Assembly: GCA_000226015.1 (NCBI GenBank)
Contig: JH153300.1
Span: 347,411 to 399,202 of the forward strand
Source: Mnemiopsis leidyi
Lineage: Eukaryota; Ctenophora; Tentaculata; Lobata; Bolinopsidae
Direction of reading: 5' to 3'
DNA length: 51,792 nucleotides
Numbering within the stretch: the first letter of the stretch is position 1; each line of letters opens with the position of its first letter. The notes beneath the pieces were generated by a model. That model saw only the letters and a program-made list of their open reading frames with translations, had not been told where the DNA came from and searched no databases. This document shows positions 25,875 through 37,938 of this stretch, piece after piece. The position numbers and the translations under genes were made by a program.

Positions 25875-25921
25875 ATTGGCTGGATTACATCACGTGACCA
25901 TGCTTGATGTTTCCTTATTGG
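25875..25921. promoter_or_regulatory. ATTGG, TCACGTGA, ATTGG triad
   Basis: ATTGG at 25875, TCACGTGA at 25890-25897 and ATTGG at 25917-25921: gaps of 10 and 19 bp, both CCAAT boxes in the same orientation 42 bp apart. Confidence 0.6.
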
Positions 25922-27455
25922 TGGAGAGGTTTTTGTATTTTGCTTGATAGTGACAAAAACGACACTTGAACGCGCTCGCCAGGTTTTTCTGGTCCTGCCA
26001 TTTGTAGAGCAACTCATCTTGCTTCTTTCAGTTGCTTTTCGATTTAACCTCGTGACTTTCTTCTCCAGGGTGCTTTTAGATCAAGCCATTCTTTAACGGT
26101 TTACTTTAAATTCCTAGTTTTGAATTGGGTCTTCCTTGATATTAATCACGACTGTCCCAGGATTTCATTATTGCCTAATTCAGTGTCAAATTTTTACATT
26201 ACATTTTTTATTACCTTAGCGAATGTCGCCCCATCAAACATTTTCACTCATGGGAAGTCATCTCTCTTCCCGATGTTCCTGACCCCATGTTCCTGACTCC
26301 ACTTCACAAATGAACTTATCAACACAGCACGTCTCACTGACCAGCAACCCCCATCATCTCTGCTGCTTTTTTCATTTGTCTCTTGTCCCCTGACTACAAG
26401 CGATGATTAATTAAGACATAATTTGGGAATCAAATTTAGCCTTTAAAACCTGCATTGTGCAGCTGCCGTAATGACCGAGTTAACCTTATCTATGCGGGTA
26501 TTGTGAAGACGTGTTTTTTCGGCTGATCAAAGGAGGAGACCTGCACTCTCTAACACAACCAGGGGCTGCTAGCTGATTGTAAGGGAAATGACCATGCACT
26601 ACCCCATGTTGAGAGAATGTTTTCAGACCCTCGGTAACGCTGGGGCAGATACCTACTTCTCGGACATACACTGTATGTGCCGATCTAGATAGCGACTTGG
26701 TTAACATCCACATTCCTCTTGATAATTTTATATTCCTACCGATTTCCGTTTTAAATTATTCTCATTTAATCATAAAATGATTATATGCCTATATGGTGAC
26801 CGGGAAATTGGCGAAAAGAAGTCTCGTCGCCTTGATAGTCTTGCGTCAGGCGCCCCGTAGGCAGGGTAATCAACGCTTATATAACCATCCTTTTACTTGA
26901 ACAGTATAATTAATAACCCTGCCTGCGACCCTCAAAAAATATAGGATGTTACGTCTTTCTATATGTCTCTGACAAATTACTCTTTATAATCTAATTAGTT
27001 TTTAGTCAAATGCTCGAGAGGGTGCACAGGTCTCTGAAATGGAATCTAAATCGAATGATATGAGTTTCTATATATCGGCTTAAAACCTAATCTGTGATTT
27101 TATGTTACTTGATGCAATGTGACCTTTGAATTAGTGACATATCAGAATAACAGTAACGGTCAAAATCTTCTTACCAGTCTTCACTAAACTGAGGGGAATT
27201 TTTGAGGGTCAATTTCGTTACAAGAAATAAAGGGAGTGTCCGATTTCACCCTCAAAAACCAAAAAGTTCCACAATGTTTAGCTATTGTGATATCATATAC
27301 CTTGTTATGAATTGCAGGGGTTTACTAGCTATACCAGTAATTGCCCCAACTGTAGGTAGCTCCTTCTCCCAAAACATTATTCCCCAAGTATTTGGAGTGT
27401 TAACTGCTTCTCAGCCATGGTGAAAAATATCCTTTTTACCCCCGATTTCTCTCCA
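25922..27455. other. Non-coding stretch
   Basis: No gene, E-box palindrome or clear repeat was noticed. Confidence 0.4.
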
Positions 27456-27508
27456 CCAATCACATGCTGCGCTACTATCCCGTGATAGTATTGCTTGTCT
27501 CCTATTGG
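27456..27508. promoter_or_regulatory. CCAAT, variant E-box, ATTGG module
   Basis: CCAAT at 27456, TCCCGTGA at 27478-27485 and ATTGG ending at 27508. Spans are 30 and 31 bp around one degenerate E-box, a symmetric pair of long-span composites. Confidence 0.45.
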
Positions 27509-27693
27509 ACAGCTCCGCCGTGTTTTAACCCTAATTTTTGAACGGCACTACGCGTAGTAAAAATTACATAATTTTTCTGCAAATTAAGTGAGTTTCCTGG
27601 CGGGGAGGCACCTGCATTAGAATTTCCTTTCGGTCCAAGAGGAACTACAATTATGCCGCGGGACTCCCAATTATTGGTTTTAATTTTATTGGG

Positions 27694-27735
27694 TCACGTG
27701 GTCGGGCACGTGGCTCGGTTTTTCCTGCTTATTGG
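27694..27735. promoter_or_regulatory. Two E-boxes plus ATTGG
   Basis: CACGTG cores lie at 27695 and 27707 (12 bp apart). The second and the ATTGG ending at 27735 span 30 bp. An ATTGG also ends just before the first E-box. Confidence 0.5.
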
Positions 27736-30700
27736 ACGACTGTACAAACCCCCACCGAATCCATTAGGTAAAACTCTGTCCCTGATTTTTTGGAGCACTG
27801 CACTGCTGGCTTGAGGCACTTGCCTTAAGCCATATATTTGTAACTACCGTTTTTTCACGGGTTTGAAAAGTGACTCTATCTTCTACCGCTTCTTTTTCTA
27901 GCATGCCCACTTAATGAAACTGACAGTTATTGTTTTTCTTCGTTTTCCAATTACTGTTTTTACCATCGTTTTCCAACTGTAGTATCCAACATTCTCTGTG
28001 AAAGCAGACGACCCTTAAATCACTGTCTATTCAGATGCTCTCACTAAACTCCTATTGAATCTGCACTTTAGTTTGGAACAAGACACGTTACCTCGTTTAA
28101 TGGGAGAAATTACCACATTTTGTCCCTAACAATGGTGAGAAACTGACAAAACCACAACTTACCTACCAGTACCTCGTTTTGTTCAGCACAATAGTTACCC
28201 TGTCTAGTCGACTCTACTCCAACCCGATCGGAAGTTCTGGGATTGGGAACTTTGACACGCGGAAAAACGGTCACGTTTTGTCGGAATTGCATATAACGTT
28301 GAATATGGAAGTGGAGTTAAAATTGAGCTCTATATGATGATATCATACTTTTTAAGTCGAGAGCGTCTGCTTCGTTGGGTTTTACAGTTTGCTCGGTTTG
28401 TAAAACTATTGCAATTTTAGGTAGTTGTGTTATGGTTTCGTAGTTATGTTGTCACAGGTTTTTGTCCTACTTTCGAGATTTGATTTTTATTCATATTCAT
28501 TGGATATTTCATGAAACTTTTATTCTCCCCACACCATAAACCGGTAAATCTTTAAAGCAGAGGAAGAACATCATTTCATGCCTATACGTAATATTTTAAA
28601 TTTCCGCTCATACAAACAATTTCAACTAAATATTTTAAACACAGAAAACCAAGCCGTAGCTGAGTTTCTTGTTAAATTTTGAATCCCCACCAATTCAGAA
28701 CATTTTTACTATTTGGTCACAACTATATGTCTTCTGTTAAGGTGGTTCCTTTACCACCTCCCATTGTTCACCATAACAAAACCTCTTGACTTTTCTCTTT
28801 GTTAACGAGAATGCACATCTGAAAATTTCTTTGTTACCTACTCCTTCACAAAACCTTTTTGTTCTTCTCATTGATTTTGTCAGTCTTCCACTCCGCCAAT
28901 TATTTCCTCCCAAATCCACAAATTTTACCTTCATTAGAGGAGGTATTGTTATTGTGGGTTTTCTAATTACAGAGTTTTTGTTTAGGCTGATTTACCTGGT
29001 GCGTCTCAGTGTTAGAGAGGGCGGATATTGGACGCTCGCTAAAGATTTTGTTTATGAAGGAGCACTGCCAGTACTGTAGGGTGACTACACCACGTGCTGA
29101 CGACCTCATATTTGAAGATGCTTGTAGGCTAGACGTGACAGCTGCTTTTTTTGTTGTGGACAACGCTCAACCAAGCGCAAACTTGTTGGCTTTTTTAGTA
29201 ATGTCACACGCACTGTCGTTTGATGATTTCATTCCTTTTGTTCTGCGTTTTTTTCCAGACGGATATAACTAAAGGCAAGCTTTTTCCTGTGGGCACGTTT
29301 CAGATTGTGACTGAATGACGTTCTCTTACCCGTGGATTCCAATGGAAATTTGGTTATAGCCAACCTAGCCAACTGACCGGATATTATCTTCAAACGCTTT
29401 AACCTCTAGTCGGAAGATCCTTTTAGCTCTGGGTTTTAAACTTCCGTCCCTCAATCCTGAGTAATTTCGGCTCCGATGAGGTGCCAGGTCAAAAGGGCAA
29501 CATCAGTACTTTGGCACGAGCTAACACTTTGGCACGAGCCAACACTTGGTCTAAATTCAAGTTCTTCTCTATCAGTAAGTGTAAGAATACTCCCGTTTCT
29601 CTTGTCAGCCAGCCGACTGTCCCTTCTATCACCTGTCACCTGTTTTCTAGACAAACTGAGAAGAACATACTGTCCAGTTCTAGGTGACTTGCCGGGATTT
29701 TTAGTCTGCTCCCTCGTTACAATAGGGAGGATTGGAGCCTCGCTCTTAGCACTTCCAGTTCGGGGAAGAAGAAGCCGGACAAGAGGAAGTGAGGGTGTCG
29801 GTAGACGTCCAACAACTATATGTCTCCATCTGCGGGGCTTATCCGACCATTATCACCCGTTCATCCTCCACAGATAGTCTTTAAAAGTGAGGGTATCTGT
29901 TAGCGATACTGTCGAGGACGTGGGAATGGCCCGGAGTACACGCCGGCCTACTCGGAACCGACCTGGTCGCTAGGTTACTAGTCAAACCACTCCAGTATCT
30001 TATTGGTCCGCAAGGGACCATGTCATCATATTAGCAGCTTGTAATCTGGCATGTTAAAACCGGGTAAACAACAACCACCACTATCTATCTATCTCTCTCT
30101 ATGTCTCTCTCTCTCTCTCCCGCTTTTTAAAAGTTGGTCAAACACCGTCTTATCAGCTCGATGGCTCGTGCTCCCGGTGACACTATCGCCTGTCAACAGG
30201 ATATAATGGAAAGTTTTATATATCAATTTTGGGGTATGATATAGCATCTGCCACTGCACCTTTTGAGTCATCGTAATATTACTGGGATTAGAGCGTTTCA
30301 TGTTAGTCGCTAATTATTAACTCTGTCAAGATCGAACACTTGAATTCTCGATCTGGCAAATTCCACTTTAACATCTCACTGACACATTGATTATTCTTAT
30401 AGGCATGCATTAGGTTAGAATGACAAGGCCGATGACCCGCACCAAAAAGCGTTAAAACCACCCCGGCACAGGCCGGGAGAGTATCTCCACTGTCAGGTGC
30501 CGGCAAGTCACGTGACTTGGATGAAACGCTTGCGGAGGGTGTTGTCAGTGTTCACATTGGTACTGGGGCTCGCTCCCTTATCAGGTGACAGGTGCCCACG
30601 CGCCTCTCTCTCTCGCTGACTTCCTTCTGCGCCGACATGCAGCTATCTCTTTTTAACAGGTTTCAACACCATCACAGCCGTGCGAGCTCTTCTCCCCTCT

Positions 30701-31850
30701 CGGCCCCAGAGAGAGAGAGAGAGCCCTGTTTTTCTAATGATCATTGTTCGAGAACAGTTGCACGGATTCTCAGCAGACGTCAAATTCGTCGTTCCCAAAA
30801 CTCACACACGCGTCGGCCCGGGCCGGATAGGCGGGAATACGTGTGTCCCAATTTGCTAATAGGCCTTCTCCTTTCATCCCCCTGTTCTCACTTTTCGGGG
30901 TGCACTGCCACTCGCACCAGCTTCTTTACTTGCTTTACTTTTGGCAGATGGTGCGGCAGTACTGCGCGTTATGGTTATCTGGTTTTCTAGCCCCTTTCAG
31001 GATTCCCCTGTCACCCTTTCTCAGTTCTCTAACTGCACCTTTGTATCAAGTCAGGGTTCCCTCTAACATGTCTAACTTGTCTGATGTCCTCAGACAACCT
31101 AAGGGCTCATACACATTTGCTAGACGTACCTCTTCTTTTGCTTCATTAACCTAAAAAGTTTACTTTGTATTTGTTACTCGCATATTCTAAAGAGGCCATT
31201 TCGATTTTGTTTGTTAAACCCTCCCTTGAAACACGCTGATTCGAGACAATTCTATGAGACGAAGAACTGGACAAAATGGAAGTTTTGTTAAAAAGGAAAT
31301 TAAAAAGCGGAATAATCACCCTCTATGTGTAACCGCCAGGAGTTTTGTTAAAAACTCTCAAGTAATCCTTTGCAGCTTTGAAAAACTCATTTTCACTTAC
31401 TTCGCTGCAGTTTTTCTGGTTTATTGATTCGAGGTTTAAAATCGTAGTCCCATGAGGGGGCAGCTTATTGTGCGTGCTGGACTGTATAGAGCCACATGGT
31501 ATCATCGTTTATGGGACGCAGGTTGCTCCTGCTCTTTTTGTAATTTGGTGAATTAAAATCAGATCATTATTTGTCTGATTAAGCTGAAGTCTATAGAGGG
31601 GGATTATAACTTAATTATCGCGTAAAATTAACCAAAAATTATGAGAATTTGCTCTTAACAATCCGATAAAAATGTCAAAATTAACATTTAATTCCCGTGA
31701 ATTAGAGCTCGAGCCCAGCTGGTACTAAGATGACCCTATATAAACAATCGTCTAGAACTTAAGCCCGGCATGCCAGCTGTAATCGCCATGAAGCAGACCT
31801 CCTTCTAGTCCGTCTGTTTCACTGCTCTCTTTCATTTTCCTCCGTCTCTC
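27736..31850. other. Non-coding stretch
   Basis: It holds single CACGTG sites at 29091 and 30509, a CT-rich tract at 30083-30119 and an 18-bp direct repeat (ACTTTGGCACGAGC) near 29510-29545. Overlapping open frames at 28.7-29.9 and 30.6-31.2 kb show no family motif. Confidence 0.45.
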
Positions 31851-31895
31851 ATTGGCCAGTCTTGTCACGTGACATGTATCTCGGTCCCTCATTGG
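31851..31895. promoter_or_regulatory. ATTGG, TCACGTGA, ATTGG triad
   Basis: ATTGG at 31851, TCACGTGA at 31865-31872 and ATTGG at 31891-31895: gaps 9 and 18 bp, CCAAT boxes 40 bp apart in the same orientation. Confidence 0.6.
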
Positions 31896-32066
31896 ATAAC
31901 GCACTTATCTTAATCCAATGTGTTTTTGCATTAGTTTTCGGACAGGGCGCACCGTTTAATGTAATAAGTGTAGTTAGAGGTAATTAAAATTCATATGAAA
32001 AAGTGATTAAATTGTTTGAAATGCGCCATCACTGCTCGACCTGAAAACGCTGCTTTTAATCCATGT

Positions 32067-32151
32067 CCATATATGGTCGTATCACGTGACATATTTTTCC
32101 AAATATGGCTCGTTTTTCGTATCATATTGACCAAATAAGGAAGTCATGTGG
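32067..32151. promoter_or_regulatory. CArG-box triplet at 32-bp spacing with E-boxes
   Basis: CC(A/T)6GG sites at 32067 (CCATATATGG), 32099 (CCAAATATGG) and 32131 (CCAAATAAGG) are exactly 32 bp apart. TCACGTGA is at 32082 and CATGTG near 32144. SRF/MADS-type candidate sites. Confidence 0.55.
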
Positions 32152-33370
32152 TATGCTTTGTTGTTAGTCGAAGATATATGGGCAGTATACCGCACGCTGC
32201 AGGTGATCCCCGGTAAAAATTCACCTAAAATTAAGTTTATCGCCGTTAGATCCTGAGTTAAAGCTACCTGGGTCCTTAGATCCTTGTTTTTGCGTTTCAC
32301 GATGGGAGACAGACCCATCATCTGCTATTGTGTGAGCTCTTCTGACTCCATTCCACCAGCCAACTGCATTCCTGAATCGTATTTCAGATTTGTAGTCGGG
32401 TAGAGAAGTTTAAATTTTATGTTATGATTGATTCATTTATACTCAGCATTACGTCTGCTAAATTCCCGCATACAAAATGACACGCTTGAACTTCCCCATA
32501 GTTGGATTTATTAGTTTTGGACAATGGTTTAGTTATAAAGTGCTGTCAAACTTAAAGAGCTGTAATAAGTCAAGTGGCAAACCACTTTTTCTACTCTACT
32601 TGGTTACCACATCCTAAAATTGAGACAAAAATCCCAACCTCTCAGTCGATCTTCTTCCCTGGGTTTTTATTGAATTACCCTCACCCGACAACACACCCAA
32701 CCCTACTATCTTATCACGTGACCAATAGGTTAGAAACAGCTGTTTTCAAGTAACAAGCACCAATGCCAACTCTCCGCTACTTTCCCCCTAATTCATTACC
32801 TACAAATTAAACCGATTTCCTCCACTAATTAAGTGAACCCTCCGATTTTAGTGCGCCTGAAATACGCCCCGAAAGCCAGAGTGGAGTAATACCATGACTG
32901 CATTTATCCCCATTTTATAATTCCCGACCTTTGACGTTATGCTGGTTAAGAAATTGAGCTCGGGCATCTCGCTTAAATTTCATTAATCGTTTTTATTCAG
33001 CCTTTTTTCGAAATAAGCTGTCAGTCTGTCAGTATGTCAGTGTGTCAGTAGATTTGTCAAACCCCTCGGCTCTCCGACAGTCATCTCCTTGCATGTGATA
33101 CAAGTATTCTCGTGTCCAGCCGTCAGAACAGCTGGGGTAATGACTTTAAAACACGTTTAGAGATTTTCACGTGACTCGGAGAGATGGTTTAAGATCCCCG
33201 AATTGGGTGCTCCACCCTCCATCTTTCACCTTTACGGCTTCACCCTCAAATTTGAAGTTCGTTGCCGGAATTACCCGTGATTTTTGTGCGAGGTCACGTG
33301 AATAAGGTTATTGAGGGAGACGTAATGTGAGAGAGTGACTGATCTGGTTTAGTGTGATGAGCAGGACCAT
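32152..33370. other. Non-coding stretch
   Basis: It has E-boxes at 32715 (fused to CCAAT: TCACGTGACCAAT), 33168 and 33295, and an 8-bp GTCAGTNT minisatellite at 33018-33050. No gene is recognisable. Confidence 0.45.
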
Positions 33371-33416
33371 GCACGTGCGTTTTACATTTTGCACGTGCGC
33401 CGTGCACTTTGCACGT
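33371..33416. promoter_or_regulatory. Three GCACGTG sites at 20-bp spacing
   Basis: GCACGTG starts at 33371, 33391 and 33411, exactly 20 bp apart, with partly conserved TTTTACATTTT/CGTGCACTTT filler. It could be an E-box array or a 20-bp minisatellite. Confidence 0.6.
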
Positions 33417-34301
33417 GTAGTGTTATAATATGGTACTTTGAGATCTTGTCTCACTAATTACGGCGCTTGATCATGTTGCCTCTTCACTTTCTAGTTCTGC
33501 TTGTGAAGATCGACACAGACACAGGGTTTAAACCGAACATCTTTACATTACTACTTTACAAGTGCAACTCCAAATCGCGTACTAGTCAGCTTTTAAATGA
33601 TGTTCTAAACACCCGCCGCTGCCATCAGTAATTTTCTTAAGTATGACTCATATCTTTGTAGTAAAAAATTCTAAAAAAGACAAGCGAATCTGCAGCTACT
33701 TAAAACTTTGCTTTGTTCTAGCCATATGCTTCTTAAGCTTTTTAAGGGCATGCGTTACTACCGTTTCGCGGGCGGGTTTGAGATAAAAAGTAGTATTATA
33801 AAAGTCCTACGCTATAAAGATTTTCAAACCATAGCGATGTAAGGTCTATTATATCTCCTGTGTGAGAAATTGTGACTCTGAGAAAAGTTTATCACAATTT
33901 GCCTTACAAAAGTTTTTTTTAGAAAACAAATCTTAAATGCTTGATGATGCTTTTCAAATTTTTTGATGCCGCGAGAGAATGAGCGATGCATCTTGGTTTT
34001 TAAACACTGTTGAATTTTTCACTAAACAGATTCGATGCTCCAACTCCAAGAGGTCTGCACGTTTTTTCGTTTGGTCAGTGATTTCCGTTTTCTCCTGATA
34101 TCATCAGCGTCCTTGCCGGGAACATCGCACATACTTAAGATGCATTTCGCACCAGAATCTCAAGTTTGAGGCATGTTGGTGGTCACCAGTAACGGTCACC
34201 ATATTTTACCGGTGTTGTGATATCACATTCCTCCTGATTACACAACCAAATCGCATCACATCACCACAGAAAGGTGCGCAATAACGGTGACGGCATTGCC
34301 A
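33417..34301. other. Non-coding stretch
   Basis: AT-rich DNA with no recognisable gene. Confidence 0.4.
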
Positions 34302-34330
34302 TGACGTCATCATTGCACTTCGTGACGTCA
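34302..34330. promoter_or_regulatory. Pair of TGACGTCA (CRE) palindromes
   Basis: TGACGTCA at 34302 and 34323, 21 bp apart, each followed by TCA. CREB/ATF-type candidate sites. Confidence 0.5.
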
Positions 34331-34419
34331 TCACAACACCCTCTGGTATCCCTTGACTCTGGATCCAGACCGGAGATGATGTTTTTGAAGGCGATTGTAA
34401 CAGGATGTGTTAGGCTGGG

Positions 34420-34545
34420 GTGCTAGACCTTCTTGTTAGAGCACTCCTCTATTAGTCTGAGGTCCTAGACTCCTAGTTAGAACACCCATATAGAAGTCTA
34501 CAGTGCTAGACCCCCTTGTTATAAGGCTATTCCTACCCCTAATGG
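34420..34545. repeat. Degenerate 42-bp tandem repeat, 3 copies
   Basis: G[TC]GCTAGAC-type blocks start at 34420, 34462 and 34503, each followed by a TTGTTAGA-type segment. Divergence is substantial. Confidence 0.6.
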
Positions 34546-35879
34546 AGGAGGACCAGTGTTCGCTTGGAGCTGAGCAGGAAGTTAGGACCTGGAACCTGTA
34601 CTCTGTGAGGTCTGGTGGTGTGGCTACCTCGTAACTGGGACCTAGGCATGACTAGGTCTCTGTCTGAACCATGATAAACAAGCTGACATTGTCCCTGACT
34701 TCCTTTCTAAATCTCATTATTCTATTGACCCGATCCTTCTTCTCCGGCCGATTTTCTCAGCATTTTTGGTTAAATGCACTCTGATACCCGATACTGAATC
34801 AACAAGGAGCACGTGATTGGTATTACCCAATCAGGGACCAAGATTCCAGCACATGCAACTGTTCTCAACCAATCAGAGACAGAGTTGTCTAAAGAGACTG
34901 CTTCAAGCTAAAACATTACCTCACTGCCTGATGACGAGAGAGCTAATCTTTTCAGATGATGTCGGCCAAACAGTGGGTTTTGTAAACTACCTGGGAATCA
35001 GGGCAGTTAGGATTTCATGCCAAATCTGATCGGGAGGGAACATTAGACGGAGGGTGTGGGTCTATAAACCTGCCGATTTTCCAGATATTTAGTCTGTGTG
35101 ATAACCATGTGTTATGCGTGTTAGTTCGGCCATTAACCACCCGCCTATAAGAGCTGTTATTATTGCCTCTTACTAACTCTCAATTCCGGACTCAAGGTGG
35201 TAAAGTTCTGCTTTAACCACAGTTTTGGGTTCAATTTGGCGGTTTGGTATCCAATTTCCCACACGTTAACTCCTCCGGTTCACTGCTTGCGTTGGTTGCT
35301 TACAGTGACTGTAACTTCAAATAGTCCTCCCTATTTTCTCTTACCAAAGTACTTTGTCATTCATAGTCAAGTAATTGTAATTGCTTTGCGCCAGTGCTCA
35401 ACTTTTCTCTTCAACGCGCTACAAGTTCGAGAGGACTAGAGAGCGCTGTGAAACTGTTGGAGATGCTGCTGAGTCAGGTTCCTCAGGTTCCTCAACAGTC
35501 ATTACAACAACAACCTAAGTCAGGGCTGTTGTTACTCATGCAGCTCTGTTAGGGTTGTTGTTATTTAGGGTTCCACTGTATTCAGTCAGGTTTCTGCGGT
35601 CTAAACACTCGCTCTAAACCCTAGCACCTCTCGGCTCACCCCATCTTGACGGCATCAAAAAGACTAAGCGTAATTAAGTATCGTTACATCCTAATTCTCC
35701 GCCCATTAGATCATGATCTTTTTTGCTGATGAATGACGACTTTCCTTCCGTGTATTTTCCGGGGTACCTCTGAAAATAACTTTGCGGAGAGTAGGAAGGT
35801 AGTTAACTTTGTGGCGAGTCAAGCGCTGCAAGACCCCAACGTCCCTGGCACCCGCACTGCACGTAACGTTACAGCAAGC
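34546..35879. other. Non-coding stretch
   Basis: It contains GCACGTGATTGG at 34809 and several CCAATCAG boxes. TCAGGTTCC is duplicated near 35475. No gene is recognisable. Confidence 0.45.
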
Positions 35880-35911
35880 CCACGTGACAGGACCGCCACC
35901 AATCACGTGAC
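35880..35911. promoter_or_regulatory. E-box, CCAAT, E-box
   Basis: CCACGTGA at 35880, CCAAT at 35899-35903 (gap 11 bp), fused to a second TCACGTGA at 35903. Confidence 0.5.
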
Positions 35912-36123
35912 CCCCCGCACCGTTATCTAGACCGTACCGAACCAAGTGCTGGACCATCTCGGCATCTCTCTCTCACTCTCTTCTCTCGGCAACTATTTAA
36001 TATTTATCTTGTTTACTTTGTCAGCTGTCAAACCCCCCTTAGATTAAAAGTGGAGCTCGGGCCACGTCCCCTGGTGGGCTGTTGTAACCGCTGAGCTGAC
36101 ATGGCAATTCATTACCGGCCCAG

Positions 36124-36453
36124 TCACGTGACCCACCCTCTAGAGCTCGAGATGAACATCCACCCCAAGTTTACCTGCTCTAATGGCTCGTCTAACTGTA
36201 CCGTTTTTTGTTAATTATCTGGAATTAGTGCTCTCTGATCCTGTTTTTATTCTGTCGTGTCACGGGACAAGAACCTTGTTTTTACTCTGCAGTCCTCCCT
36301 CTCTCTATTATTGGAGGAGAAACAATCAGTCTGGTCTCGTGACCGGGAGATGTTGCTCCCACGTGACACGTAATTAGTTAAATTCGGCCCACGTGACCGC
36401 CTCCAAGCCAATCAGAGTCCTGAGATGGCTGCACGTGCAGGGTAATTACCAAT
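36124..36453. promoter_or_regulatory. E-box/CCAAT cluster
   Basis: CACGTG cores lie at 36125, 36360, 36390 and 36432. CCAAT at 36408 and GCACGTGC at 36431-36438 span 31 bp. A second CCAAT at 36449-36453 lies 10 bp after that E-box, so the two CCAAT boxes are 41 bp apart in the same orientation. Confidence 0.6.
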
Positions 36454-36640
36454 GAGAGGGGGACCGTCAACCAGTTGAGTTTTGGTTGTACTTACAATCT
36501 AGTAGTCATGACAACTGACACGTGCAGGTAACAAACAAGCCAAATTAATTGAAATTTTAGTCTCCGTAATCATCCGATTCAGCCGATTAGACCTCCACAT
36601 TTATACCCACCAATCGCGTCACTCGTTCAAACCCTGATGA

Positions 36641-36722
36641 CCAACAGGAACTGGTCTGCTGCGCACGTGGGCGTTCTGACCAATGACGGGTACCTAAAAA
36701 TTAATACTAACGGTCACGTGAT
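36641..36722. promoter_or_regulatory. CCAAC, E-box, CCAAT, E-box cluster
   Basis: CCAAC (36641), GCACGTGG (36663-36670) and CCAAT (36680-36684) have gaps of 17 and 9 bp. TCACGTGA follows at 36714, a 42-bp total span from the CCAAT. Confidence 0.5.
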
Positions 36723-37938
36723 CAGCAAGAATTTCTACTCACTTTAAGTACTGCGTTTTTGACTCGTCCCTACTTCGTGGTTTTACTTGTCGGCAACCGC
36801 CGGGGATCAGGGTGCAGGAGACTTTCTAGCACTTGGTCTATCAGTGTCTTCGAGAGTTTTACTTTTTGATAACATCACCTTTATCTTTACAGAATCACCT
36901 TTCTACAGTATTGTCACCTTCTTTAACACCATTTTTCCGTCACCCCAGAAAGTGGCAACCAAAAGCAAACCTTCGTCTTCTCATCTTGATCAATTGTTTC
37001 CACTCTTGATCTTGACTCTAAATAACTCTTTAAAACGACGCGTTCCACCGTGCAGTGACTTGATACAAAATTGTTTTGCAGCTAACTCATGGATAAGTAA
37101 TCCACTATATAAACTTCCTTCCACTTTCTCTGATGATTGCAGCTTAACTTCCCCAAAATAGCGTTGTGACCTAACCCATTATCGATTTACAACACTACTA
37201 TTATTATCGATACCAATCACTTGATCAAAGACTCACGCACCCCAAGTCGATACAGTTCAACCTTTATCTCCCTAATTTCCACCTCGAAGCTCCATCAGCT
37301 TCCTGTTTAGGGGATATCCCGACCACACCGTGTAAAAGTATGGTCAGCAAGTCACGTGATCTAAAAGTCATGTGATCCCTTCACGTCACTCCCCTGGTCT
37401 AGACCTATCTCGTCATTGTGTCTGAAGAAAACCTCAACCAGACCACATTCCATTGTCAGGTGCATTGCTGTACCGATCAGGGGCTCATCATCTGTATTGT
37501 TTCGATTGGACAGATTTTTGATAGCGATTCAATTATGTCTTCCTGACATATGTCAAATTTTGGCGATGCATCAGATTGCATTAGCTTGCTGATATTATTT
37601 ATGTTGGTAGAATTGATTACTTTGCAAAAGAGCATGCTCTTTGGTATAAATTATTTCGATGATTTTCTCTCATTTTACGTTTAATTTCTTGGTTGCCGGT
37701 TAGAAAATGTCAGGATTCTCATCCGTTGGCCAGCCTCTTAACTCTTGCTGCGTTATCAATAATACCGAGAGATCCGTACCAACGTACGACTACAATCAAT
37801 AGTTTTACGGGTTACCATGACAACAGAATCCCACCATTAGGCTGTCACGGTGTCATTTTTAACGTTTAACGAGCGCGCTTAGGAAATATATTTTTAATTA
37901 ATGATTATACTCATCAACCATTAGTTTCCAGCCTTGTG
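36723..37938. other. Non-coding stretch
   Basis: It has one TCACGTGA (37352). An open frame of 124 codons at 36787-37161 has no motif. No gene is recognisable. Confidence 0.4.

Noticed and set aside
29476-29877. Overlapping open frames on both strands near 29.5-29.9 kb
   Set aside because: Serine/leucine-rich by base composition, partly over a small direct repeat; no homology recognised.
30592-31154. 132- and 103-codon plus-strand open frames
   Set aside because: Start in CT/GA-rich sequence and lack any motif; low-complexity artefact.
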